Positions 37,049-50,249 of a stretch of 64,000 nucleotides of DNA are shown piece by piece (positions within the stretch are counted from its first letter, which is position 1; each line of letters starts with the position of its first letter). A program made the translations under genes and the position numbers. This DNA comes from Brachionus plicatilis (lineage: Eukaryota; Rotifera; Eurotatoria; Ploima; Brachionidae): assembly GCA_010279815.1 (NCBI GenBank), contig QEOQ01000515.1, positions 24,758 to 88,757 of the forward strand. Direction: 5' to 3'. The notes beneath the pieces were generated by a model. It ran no database searches and was not told the origin of the DNA. It saw nothing but the letters and a program-made list of their open reading frames with translations.

Positions 37049-40000
37049 CCACATGAGCACACTCGCACACACACACTAACACACGTATGCACACACATTA
37101 GGTCTTTGATTTTGATTTAATAATTTAATGATTTGGCCAAAGCTATCTTATTTATTACAAAAAAAAAGCACATTTTTTAAAATAAAGTTTTAGATGTATA
37201 TTTTTGTTTTTGAGTGGTAATTTTTAATGATTTGTAAACTTTTAAAATTTAAATAAAAAGCATATTTTTTTTTTGCATATCTGATAAAATGTTTTAAAGC
37301 TTTATCAATTTTTTTATTTTGTTGATAAGATTCTAATTTAGTCAAGAAACATTTTGTTATAATTTAATAAATTTTCAAAATTTTATCTGCCTTTTATAAT
37401 TCATTCAACCACTTATAAATTTTATTTTTAATTTTAAATCAACATTTTTGTTTAAAAATATCAAAGCTCGACGACATTATGTAAGTTGAAAATTTTAATT
37501 CTAATTCTAAGTTGGATAAACAATTGCCGATTTTCAAGGTAAGAATTATTTGTCAGTTTTAGGCTTTTTTTTCTCACTTTAAATGGACTGAAAAAAGTGT
37601 ATTTCTAACTAATTGACTTAGTCTTTAGTAGAGTCCAATGTTTGCTTTTATTTAATTTAAATATTTTTCTAGAAAATTTTTATTTTTCTTTGAAAATAAA
37701 TTCTATTTCTCCTTGAATAAAAATAATTTTTAGAGTTACTTTTATTAAAAATTTTATGTTATCCAAATTTTAAAAGGTTTTTCGTTTCTATTTGCCTATC
37801 AAATATTGATAAAGCTAGATTTTACGTATACAAATTGAATTTTGTTAATTTCTTTTAGAGCTATGCAATTGTTTGAACCAACAAAAAAACATTTTCTCTT
37901 TTACCTACATCGACTTCACAAAATCTTACATTTTGTATTTAAAGCTAATTAAATATTATTAATTTTGAAAGATGATAAAATTTTCTAATTTAAGATTGAA
38001 TCATTTTGATGAATAGAATTTTGAATTTTTTTTAAATTTTAGCATCATGGTTGAAAAAAGCTGAAAAATTTACTCTCTCAAAAAATAATTTCAAAATTTA
38101 CCTAATTTCAAACATAGTGACAGATTTTTGCTGACATAATTCTAATAAAATTTAAACAACTATACATTAGTTTAACGATGCATGAAATTTTCAAAATACT
38201 AATGAATATGATCGTTAATTTTATCTTAAGAAAATCATATAAACACATTAATACCCAAATTAACAATATTTTTTTCCAAGTATATTGTAACGATAAATCA
38301 TTAGAAAATCTAAAGACCAATTTGAAGAAATCATAAAAATACTCAGATGATTTTAAGTTAAACAAATGATTTTTGTACATATAACGTCGGTGTTTTGTTA
38401 ATTTTGGCTAGTTTTTTCTTATGATTTATTTAATTCATACAACAGTTAATTGAAAGCCATATATTTTTTTTTATTCAGGCATTTGTAAAGCTTGAACAAA
38501 TTTGACCATGAAGTGTGTTTAAAATGAAATAATAAATATTTGTTAGCTATAAAAATGATGAAAAAAAAAAATATTATAAAAATTTCACAATTAGTTGTAA
38601 AATTTTTTTTTTTATTTGATATGGTATTAACTCAATGAGATCTCACAAGATACTTTTTATATTATTGTTAGAAGGATAAGCTCTTGAAAAAAAATATTAT
38701 TAATTCTTACACAATTGTATCAATTTTCTGTTAATCTAATGAATAATATATTTATCTTTTTTGAAATAACCTTTTATAAAAAATCATTTACATTTAAAAT
38801 TAAGTTTAATATTACTAAGTACATCATAAGTTAAATGGCACAAAAGTTAAATATAAATTATTATTTAAAAAATTAGAAATAGCTTAAATTTTTAGGGTAT
38901 TAATAAAATTTATTTTTTGGAAAATTCAACTAAAATATCTTTTAAAACAAAAATTAATCTCAAAACTAATATTAAGAGAATTCAATTTTTCCCATGGATG
39001 AAGATGGTCAAATTTTTATTTTAGACTGAAAAAGCTATAAATTTTTTTTTTTTTTAAATTATGGCAACAAAATAAATTAACATATAAAAACAATATAAAA
39101 AATAGATTTTGAGCATTTTGTTTATAGTCTTTCTATTCTATATATTCATGAGACCGGTTTAAATACAAAATTAAGTAGCCTTTGTAATAAATAAATATCA
39201 AAACTTGAAAAATTTATCTTTTTTTTTATTTTGATTCGAATTTAATTAAAATTTAAGGTTTACAAGTTGAGTAGGAAAAAGCTAAAACGACTCGAATAAA
39301 CTTCAACTTAATAACTTGGTAATCATCCATAATCGACTTAGAGTTGTTGTTGTTCAAATTTTTATTTTCAAGTGTTATTTAAACCTAAACTCAGTTTTTT
39401 TTTTTTTTAATTTGATTTAAAAAAGCATCCTAAAAGAAGACATATTTTTAAAATTTTTAATTTTAATTATTAACATATGAAGTAAAATAGTCGAATGCAT
39501 AAATTTCTAAGAATAAATTCAATGAAAAACTAAATTTTAAAACTTGAACTTGATTCCAATATTTAATTTTTTAATTGATTTGGCAAGAAAATTAAAATGT
39601 TTATCATTGTAATTGTTTGAAATTTTCAATTATTTTTATTGTAATCAATAGATCGAAAATATTTTGTATCTTAATTAATTAGAGACTGAATTGATCTGAA
39701 TTGTCTGAATTTTTGCCAGTCTCAATTGAATAAAAACAGCCTTTAGTAAACCAAAAAAAAACTCACATATGTTTTAGTATTTTCTATCAGATGTTTATGT
39801 TCCGCTAATGATTTTAACTAAATCATATTCATTTATTTATTTAATTGTAATCGAAAATTAAAATGTGTGTGTGTGCTTTGCTATATGTGTGTGTATTTAT
39901 CAAAATAATTTTATGAATAGTTTATTTAATTTGAAAATTTTATGAAAAGAATTAAATGATCGAATTTTTAATCATTTTTATCTTTCAATTGGTGTCGGTA

Positions 40001-43000
40001 TCGGCCAACTTAGTAGCTTTTAGTTAGCAGTTTCATCTTAATCAAAAAATCATGATTTAAATGTTGGTCTACACCACCACTAGCCGTTCAAGTTTGAATC
40101 TCTTGTTTTTATCTATTGTAGATGGTTTTAAAACAGTCCGGGAGTTAAAAAAACAAAAATACATTGATTAATAGAAGATTAGCTGTTGTTTTTTTTTTTG
40201 CTCAACTTGAATCCATTTGAGAAAAGGAGAAAAATAAAAGGTAATTTTAAACAAATTTAAAATAAAGTCTATCCCATAGGAATTTGGATCAATTCGAAAA
40301 TTTTGTATTTCTATTTGAAAAGACTAAAAAGTGACATTTAATGAAATGGCTTATGTATTTAGTGAAAAAAAAAATATTAAATTGAAATGAAATTAATGAA
40401 AAGAAATGAAATGAAAATAACAGGAACAAGTGTGTAAGTATCACGAATATTAAACGAATTGATTCAGATGTGACATTTACTTTTTCTAAAAGATATTAAT
40501 GATTTTTTTTTCATTGGATCGAAACAAAAAAATATCGGTTTCATATGACAATAAAAAAAAATAAAAAACTAGATAATAAATATAATAATAGAAAGAATGG
40601 AAAGGATAGTGGTGAGCGCACACAAACATTCTTTAATTAATTTCTAATTCCTGCTATTTTGTTGTATATGATTATAGGGGCTTTGTTAGCTGGCTCAGTG
40701 GCTCACTCGCTATTGAAATTCAACTCCTTTTCCTAATCAAAAGATTATCTAATCTTCAAAGGCATTTTTTCTTATTTAAAGCAATTTAATTTCAATCATT
40801 TTGTTTTTCTTTTTGTCTTTCTTTTTGTCTTTTTCTTTGTCTTTCTTTTTTCTCTTTTTTTTCTTGATCGTCTAGTATGGAAGATGCTCGTCCTTGTCAA
40901 ATTTTTTGATGTTTCACTCGGAATCATTAATAAAAAGCTCGAGCAAACAATCAACTCTCTATTACTCTATTTGTTTGATTATAAGACTCGAAATTTTATT
41001 AAAATAGAATTCTTAAAAATGGTCTTTGTGGCTTTGTTTGATAGAGTTTTAGTTTTTCGAGTCATTGCTTTTTGTTTGCCAATTAGCAAAGTGAGCCAAC
41101 TTATTGGCATTTGTTTTTGTTCATTCGAATGGCAACAACATCAGCAAAGCAAATTAGAGTCGGTCGCTTAGTCACTCGATGGATCTAAGCGGCACCACAG
41201 TTGTCACTTGTGTTCACAAAAATTGAGCACAATAGAGTTGAATTGTGAGCGGCGTCCTGCAGTCACACGCTCTCAATTAACTTAAGCTAAGGTGTCCACT
41301 ACTGACAGACTGGCGACCACTTCTAACTGATCGATTGATTTATTTAAACAATAAAAGTTCTTGACATTTGTCAAACAAAGTGTTAAGAAATAAACTTAAT
41401 AATTACTCAGACTGAAGGATGTTTGTTCTAGTGTACTATTTGACATTTTGCCATTGTTGATTTTGTATGCTATGGAGTGATCTAATTTAATTTTTTTTTT
41501 TTTTTCATTTATTTTTTTTTATTTATCCAAAGTGGTTTGTGAGTGGTTCCCAAGAGTGCATTAGAATTTGTGTGCTGTGTCCCACAGTCAATCGAAATGA
41601 ACAAAACGAACGACTGAATGCGTGACAGAGTGAGTGAGTGAGAGAGTGAGAGAGTGAGAGATTGAATGGCTTAGTGGAAATTATTGCCGCTCGAATGATC
41701 ACTAAACCATGTTGAATAGGTCCGGCTTGGACCCGATTAGATCCTAGAGATAAATGAAAAGATATGATATAGATTAAATTACAGAAAGAAAAAAAAAAGC
41801 AAAATATGCAAATGTTTATTTAGAGTTTAGAGTCGATCGATTTCATTTATGTCAAAGTGTAAACGAGCTCTAAAAGATAATTAAAAACGTATTTCTAAAT
41901 GTTCAAAGCCACTTGACCATTTGGCGCTTCTTTCTCTTGGTTCTTTCTCTTAGCTCTTTCGCTTAGTTCTTTAGTTATTTGGTTCGTTCGTTTTGAATAA
42001 GTGTCAAATTTCAATTATTTAGAACACATTCTTCAATACTTACTCACTCATTCACTCGCTCTCCACAGGCAGTCAGCTAATCTTTAGAAAAACAACAAAA
42101 AAAAAACTCTAAATAACACTGCCGTTAGGCATCTATTTTAAATATTTAAATGTTTTATGTATTTCAACAATTTTAATTTTATTTTTACAGACTCGAAATC
42201 TGTTTTCAATTGGAGTCTTCTATAGTTTAGACTAATTGATTTACGGATTCAATCAGTCAGTAAGTCTTAAGTCTTGAGTTCGTCTATTTATACATTCCGA
42301 CTAAAGCAAACTTTCTGCCTTTTTTTTCTGCCCATTCATCTACACTTGGTACTTGGCTCTATTCTAAATTTAATGGACTTGTGGTAAAAATAGTCTATTG
42401 ACAGAGTAAACTAATATAGTTCTATTAGCGTTTGGCTTTCTTTTAGTCTCAATGCATCTAGATATATAAACAAATATTTTTTCATAGAATTTAAACACAT
42501 TCTAAAACGTCTCTAATTTTATATTTAAATGAGTTTTTAAATGATGAAAAAGAACCGAATTTTTTCAAAAGTCGAACAACAATAACAGCAGCAACAACAA
42601 AAGTCAAATAAATTTAAATTTTAGGATGTTAGATTAGACATGCAAAAAAATAATTGATTTAAGAGATTTTAACAAAAAAAAAAACAAAACAAATTAATAA
42701 ATATTAATTGTCATAAAAATAGATATTTTGGAAATTTTTACTCATCTATGTCGTTGAATCACCACGACTTTATCTGGAAATCATCTTATCAATAAAAAAA
42801 AAAGAACAATTTAATTTTTTTCAGAATATTTAATATTTTAATAATTAATTAAAATTAATTAGTTAATAATTGTTTAAAGATGAATTAATTTAAACATAAT
42901 TAAAGAGTTCATTAAATCCAAGAGTTTAAATCAAAATTTCTACTAAATTAATTTGAAAGTTTTAAAATAAAATGTTAAGATTGGGCTCAAAATGGCCTAC

Positions 43001-46000
43001 TCTAAGTCAATTATAAAATATTTTTTTTTATTTATTTATTTTTGTTTTATTTCAAGTATTTAGACTAAAATCGCTTTTAATATTCATTCACTCTCATTAG
43101 AATTAATTCATATTTAATTTTTTTTTCGAGTAATCTAATTTTTCTTTATTTTATTTTCTATTTAATTTATCAATAAATTTGAAAGAAAAAATACACTATG
43201 TATTCTAATTTTCATTTAATCCCACTAGAGAAAGTCACATATGCTTGCTGAGAGTGGAACAAAATTAAAATAGCCGGTTGCAATTATCTGAATTTAATCT
43301 TTTTTTTTTCAAGAAAACTTTGTGTGTCTATTATTCCTTGTTTTTTGTTGAATTTGATAGCTGATATAATAGAAGCCTTTTTTTAAGCTTGATTTGTTTT
43401 AGATCTATCTCGAAAATAATATCTCATAAGTCCTAAATGGATAGAACATATTGAATCATGAAGAGCGTATATTAACTTGATAGACATAATATTCTATTTT
43501 TTTTTTTTTATATCTCAAATATCATAAATATTATTTAAGCATTAAACTAGTATGTTTTGACCAAAAATTAGTTAATGAGTTATTTTTCTTTATGTTGTTG
43601 TTTTTGTTGTTGTTTACTATGCATTAAAATATTTTTATACACACATATGTATAATTTTGACTTGGACAATCATCTTAAGATTAAATAGAATAAAAAAATA
43701 TTTTTATATCATTAGGAATAAAATTTTTGTATTCATTTTTTTATTTAAAAACTTTTTTTTTTTGTTACCTTTTTTAATTTATTTTGTTCATTATAAAGAC
43801 TGATTTTTGTCGAGACAAATAAAATTAAATTTTTTCTTTTTTTTTAAAAAAACAAAAAAAAGTCTCAAGTAGCGGAAGTCGAAACATAATAAAAGTTAAA
43901 TTGACTTTAAGTGCTTGATCGATTTAGAAAAAATTTAAATAAAACTAAGCCAATTTTAACGCGGTGTATTTTTAACAATTAGGCAAAAATTTGAAATTAA
44001 TTATTTTGTTTTTTTATTTAGAAGTTTGTTATTATTTATACGAAAAGTTTAAATTAATATATATTACACTTTGAGTCGGCGTTCTCTTTTTAAAGCTTAA
44101 GTATTTTGAATCGCGATCATGATTCAACCATTGGTTATATAAATCAAGATAAAAAAAGAGTTTTCTAACCCAGCTAAAATATACTTAAATATAGTTATAA
44201 TATATATATATATATATATATTTATATGTGAGCGTGTATTTATTTAAAATCATTATTTAAGTAAATATCAAAACCAGATTTAATTTTGGCTAAGAGTTTG
44301 CTCAAGTTATTTTCAGTCATATTTGTTTAAAAGATTCAGAACGCTCCATTGTTCATTCATTCTCTGAGCTCAAATTTCGATATAACTGTATTGAAATCGG
44401 CATATCTGATAATGCACTAGGTATTTTCCAAGACACTTAATGATTCAACAATTTAAAACCTCTCTTGTTCTAACCTGAATTTAGAAGAAAAAAAAAAAAC
44501 AAAATATTTATTTTAAATTAAATAGAAAAAAAATTAACTTAATTAACTGGAGAAGCAGTAAAGAAGAAGAATATAGAATGGATTGAGAGAGGCCTGAGAC
44601 AGGGTTGACAGAGGTTTTTTTGTTTTCGTATTTTCATCAGCTCTGAGATGGGCAAGCAAGCAAGTATGGATGTTTGTGTTTGCCAAACATTTATTAGTCT
44701 CGTCTACTCTACACAGTGTGTGTAGTGACATACTTGCGAAATATTTCGTGACATTGTCCAAGAAACCGATTTTTAATTTTAAATCATCAATCAAAATATA
44801 AATGATCAAATCATTATTGTCCACTATCAAGCTTAGAAAATGATAAATTAATAAAATTTGATTTTATCGTTTAAGATAAAATTTTACACTAATAGATTTG
44901 TTATCTTTTTCTTCTTCTACTTCTTTTAGTTCTTCTTTTTTTTGTTGTTGTTATTGTTGTTGTTGTTGTTGAAGTGATGAGCGCTGGACGACTTTAAGCT
45001 GCATATTAAATTACCAAATGACAAAACGAGGATTATTCAATTACTTGACAAAAAAAAGGGACTCTACTAACTAACTTACTCTGGCCACTGACCCACACTG
45101 GGATTTATTTGCTTGAATTTTAATTATTATTATTATTCTTTTTTTTTTTTTTATTAGAGTATCAAATTTAAATTGTTATCTGCACTGGTTTGTTTGTCCA
45201 GATTAGCTTTATTAATTTTTTTTTGCATAAATAAGAAACAAGAAAAGGAAGGAGTGTAATTTTATTGAGATTTTTATGATAGAGTTGTAAACCATGCCGG
45301 TCATAATCCCATTCGGAGCACACAGCTTTTCATTATCATCAATTAAGCTATATCAGTCTAACATGCAGAAAATTATTCATAGATAAAATTTAGGTTAAGA
45401 CCGTTCAGGTTTAGCAAATTTGATTTATTTTCTTAGACGAATAAAACAAACCAACAACAATAACAACAAAAAAGAGAAAAAAAATTAGAAAAAAATCAAG
45501 AGCTTAAAAGTCGCTCCGGCGAGTATTCAACTAATTGACTGTCGCGCATTGTCTATATCGTGTTATTTTAAAAATTGACATTTTCCTCTCACAACTAAAT
45601 AAATAGAGATCAAATTAGATAAATAAAATCTAATTTTTGTTTCCTGTACTCATTTCTATTGAGTCTAAGAGAAAGCAAAACATTTCTTTTTTTTTTTTTG
45701 TTGCTTTGAGCTTATTTAATGCGAAACATTGGTCTAATTGAATGGATTAGTGCAAGGACTGTGAATCGATCTCAGACGAACAGCAGCATTCTTTAATTTA
45801 TTAGTTCGAGCCATCCTAAAAACAATCATAAATAATCTAAAGATTTTTATTAAGTTAATAAGAGTTAATGAGTGGCGTTGTGGCCACTAATCCGACTCAT
45901 ACTAATTAGAGATTCATCTGGTTACTATTGATGGCTTTTTGTTTATTTATTTATTTATTCATTATTCAATGTTCATATCAAATCAATCACTAAAATAATA

Positions 46001-49000
46001 AACATCTTTTTGTTCAGACCGTCTACTTTTTACACAAATTTAAGCTAAGATTGATTACCGAATTTATTCGATGATTTTTTGTTTTCAACTTTTTTGAGCG
46101 CAAAAAAATACAAAATTTTCTTTTTTTCCATCTCTTTTTTTCCATCTCTTTTTTTTTCTCTTTTTTTCTCTTTATATTTTTGGCTTTTTTGTTGTTGTTG
46201 TTGTTGTTTACTTAGCCCAAGAAACAAAGATAGATGCGATAGACTTGAAAATTGACGAAATGTTGCCTTGCAATAATTTAAACGAACAAAGACTTAAATG
46301 ACATGTAACTAGTCTAGTGGAAAGTGTTAGTGATTAGTTAGGAGATTAAGTTGAGTTTTTTGCACAAAGGTTTAACTTTAAACAAGAACTTGTAACAAAT
46401 AAGGCTATCTAAAAATTGTACAAAATTAAAAAAACTTACAAAGTATACTAACTAACTAATAGACTAGGTAACAAAAATCACAGATATTGTATTCATTTTT
46501 TGAGAAGAGAAAAAAAATAGTCAATTTTTATATATTTTGAGCGACACATGCTGTTTTGTATGATTTTTTTTTTTCATTCTAAAATAGGCAACTATCCCGG
46601 TCAGTCCATAGACTTCCTTTCGGCTAGAAAATAAATGCATATTCAAAAAAATAATCAACTCAGCATATTCTGCATTCGATTTTTAAACAATGAAAGACTT
46701 TAAATTATCAAAAAATGAAAACAGTGAATTTTTTCAGCATTTGGAGCTGAAATGTGTTAATTTTTTTGAAAATGGCTATCAAAGGCTAATTTGTTGCTGT
46801 TTTTGTTCTAGTTTGGCAAATGTTTGGCTAAAGTCACCAAATTGATACACTTGTGTATGTGTGTGTGTGTGTGTGTGTGATTATGTGTGGCCGTAGTATC
46901 TATACGAGGTCAGAGAAAAGGTCTCATTAAAACTGAAGGTTGTAAGAACATATGATGGGTAACAAAAAATTACCTCAACAAAACTAACAATAACAACAAC
47001 AAAAGCAACAACAACAAAAACAACTTTTAGAAGAAGAAGAAGAAAAACATTTAAATCATCTTAGTTATTGCCCCTAATCAAAAGGTCCATGAGCCATTTA
47101 ATTATTTTTTTTGGTTGTGGCAATTTGTTGGTTATTAAATTTAAAAGCACACATAAATAAATAAATAAATAAATAAATGATGATATTTTAATACAATTGA
47201 ATGAATGAATGAATGAAAACATATTTTCTCTTAGTAGTAAGAACAGATCCTTATGAGGTTTAATTAAAAGGTGATTTAAAAATCTTGTAACTTGGTAAGA
47301 ATTTAATTTATTTTTAATTAGATTTTTCATTTTTATTTTTCATTTTATTGACTAGTATTTAACTGACCATTTTATGTAATTGTTTTTTGACTTGAGGGAC
47401 ACGCAGAATTTAAGTATAAATTCAGATGGGATCAAAGTGAATTGAGCATCGAAATTTGAAGCGCAGTTGAAGCCAAATTGAAGCCAAAATTGAAGCCAAA
47501 TTGAATTCAAGCGAGTAATGATATTAATCCTGAAATAAACGACGGTCAGTTGTGTTTTTAAACGCTAGATTAAATTCACCAAAAATCAAAATTTAATTAA
47601 TAACTTATCTTTGAGAACATAAAAATTGGACGTTTGATAACAAAAATTGGCAAATTTAAAAAAAAATTTTAATTCAGCAAATATTTGATACTAATTTTTA
47701 GGTTAAACATTTATGAATGAATGAAATGAAAAATATTCTTATCTGCCATTCCTAAGGTCAATTGTGCGCTTGAGGGTTAGAGCTATTTTCGAATTAACTT
47801 GTCAATTCGCTTTGCCCCAAGTTGTCGCAATTAATTGACTCTCTCTCTCTCTCTCTGCCTCTGCCTCTGTCTCTGCCTCTCTCTCTCTCTTGCTCTTTTT
47901 CGTTTTGTGTCAATCCATCTATAAACGTGCTCCCATTTATTAAATAAGATTTAGGATTTTTTCCTCGTCTATTTCGTTTGTGTCCATTACTATTAGGTTA
48001 ATTACACTCGGATCGTTTCCAATTTACGTAATACTAGTCCAGTCCATTTAATTCAATTATTACAAATAGATGCGGAAATTTTATAATAAATAACATAAAG
48101 AAAAAAGAAAACGAAACAATTTTTTTTATCAAAATAGATTGTAAAACTTGCACAATTTATTTGCTCTTAACCAGTAATGTTTAGTTTGGATCAAAGTAGC
48201 CGATTATCGATCTACTGATTGTTTGATCCATTTGTTCAATATTTATTTGGTGCATATATATGTTTAGATCATTTTACTCAAATTGCATAACTTCAAGGCT
48301 AATCAAAATCACAATATGTTTTGGCAAAAAAATTGCCTATTGATTAAAAATATTTTCTCTAATTGTTTGGCAAACATTTGTTTTTGCCATTTCATTTTTC
48401 ATCATCAACATCAACAGCAACTACAATAACAACAACACTAGCAATAATTAAATTATGGTTCGATCAAAGGTCGTTGTTGTCTTTTAAAATAGGTTAGAAT
48501 AATTAAATTAAATTAAATTAAAAAATTGTGTTTAAATTAATCATTGATTTATTTTTATTGAAAATAAAAATATTAATTTAGGAAATTTTTAGTTTTTGTT
48601 GTTTGGAATTTTATTTAGGCTTTAGATTTGTTTAGTGTGCCAAGAGTAGCAATAGAATTGAACAAAAATCTAGAATAAAATAAGAAGAGACCAACAACAA
48701 AAAATTGTTTGCAAATTAATTAAGTGAAAATAAACTGGCTATTATTATTTTTGGTTTTTGATGGCATGTGATGAAAATAATTAGTAATTTTTTTTTTTGT
48801 TTGTCTGTCTGTGTGTCCACTCTATCTGGATTTAATCAAAAAATAAAAACGGCTTGCATAATAAAACTAGATAGAGTAAACCTTGCACAATTCGCATTAG
48901 ATGGAATCGATTAGATAGAATAGATATAGAAGCAAATGGTTGAACAGCCGAAAAAAGGAAGCAATGAAGGAAGAAAAGAAGGAAAAAAAAAGATAGAAAG

Positions 49001-50249
49001 AAAAATAAAAAGAAAGAGAGTGTTGAACATCTGCCAGTAATGATAGCGATCAAGTATTTTATAGAAACGTTTAAATTATGCGTTCAAGAGGTTAAGAATT
49101 TGGCTCGCTTTTTCTTTCTAGCTATTCATTTTTTTATTACTATTTTGGTAGAGAAACGAACCATAACAGTCATTATAATTATTATTAGTGTAATTAATTA
49201 CAAAAATGCAACAAACGAATTCAATGTGTAAAAAGCTATTTTAAATGAAAAAAAAAAAAAAAAAGTTGTTATTTTTTATATTCATTTATTTAGGACTGAA
49301 AAGCCTGCAGCCTGTGGCCGGTCCACTTTGTACACAGTATTCAGGACACTCGGTTGAAAATTTGGACAAATAGTGTGTGCTGATTAGTCCGGCGAGGCTT
49401 TGAGTCTCACGTGATGCAGCAGTAGCAATTTTAGTTTATTTAAAAATTTTGTAATTTTGTAATTTTGCTGGCAACGGGTCGAGGACACAACATCAAAATG
49501 AATCACTTTTATTTTAATCTAAAAATGATTTACACTCGACTAGATTTACTACCAATACAATGGTAATAACTTTCAGTTAAACAAGTTAATAGTTACACTC
49601 ACAGACCCGGTCTACAGGGGCTTTACAATAGTACTTGTAAATTTAGAAAAGTTAAAATAAATTTTTTTCTTCTTCTTTTTTTTATATTTTATTTTAAAAT
49701 AAAAATAAAAAACCACTTATAAATTATTTGGCTCGCTATTTGTTCGAACTTAAAACAAAAACAATAAAAAAAAAAAAAAACAACAACAACAACAAGAACA
49801 AGAACAAAAAAAATTAGAATTTTATTAACAGTTTTACTTTGTTTTAAAAATACAATACGTTCGTTCGTCCGCTCGCATCAAAACTTTATCAAAATTCTAT
49901 CAAAACAAAAGCTTATTGAACAAAGTAAATTTTGACTCATTAATTAAGTTACGCATTATTGACCATTTTAAATATGAGAAATTGTATTAACTTTTGTGCT
50001 TTTATTTTCAACTTTTTATCAACCTTTTTTTCAATCTTTTTTCAACCTTTTTTGTTCAATTGTTTTGTTTAGATGACCACTAATTTTAAATAGAAATTAA
50101 TTTTATTTTTATTGGTATAATAATAACAATAATAACAATAATAACGATAATAATATTAATAATACTTGAAAAAATACAAATAATAAAGTGAAGAAGAAGA
50201 AGAAGGCTGGGAGGACAAAGAGAAGACAAAGAGAAGACAAAGAAGAGAA
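37049..50249. other. 13-kb stretch without recognisable genes, microsatellite-rich
   Basis: No frame here resembles a protein. The left third is plain AT-rich DNA. From about 40.6 to 49.5 kb complexity rises: less AT-rich patches at 41170-41720 and 49290-49430, and simple repeats such as GAGTGAGA (41625-41660), TA (about 44205-44220), GTTGTT (44940-44970, 46190-46207), GT (46850-46880), a GAAGCCAAATT tandem (about 47470-47505) and CT (47838-47895). A perfect short dyad AGTGGC/GCCACT lies at about 45870-45890. It could be the regulatory or 5' UTR/intron territory of the XK-related gene. Confidence 0.5.

Noticed and set aside
40000..40130. Possible tRNA-like T-arm (GTTCAAGTTTGAATC)
   Set aside because: No acceptor, D or anticodon stems could be folded around it.
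40884..41171. 95-residue plus-strand frame in the gene desert
   Set aside because: Hydrophobic low-complexity translation of T-rich DNA, with no family features.
44543..44830. 95-residue minus-strand frame
   Set aside because: No motif, no splice context and no codon bias; chance open frame.
46045..46227. Gln/Lys-rich minus-strand frame in the gene desert
   Set aside because: It is a translation of GTTGTT and TTTCTC microsatellites, with no gene structure.
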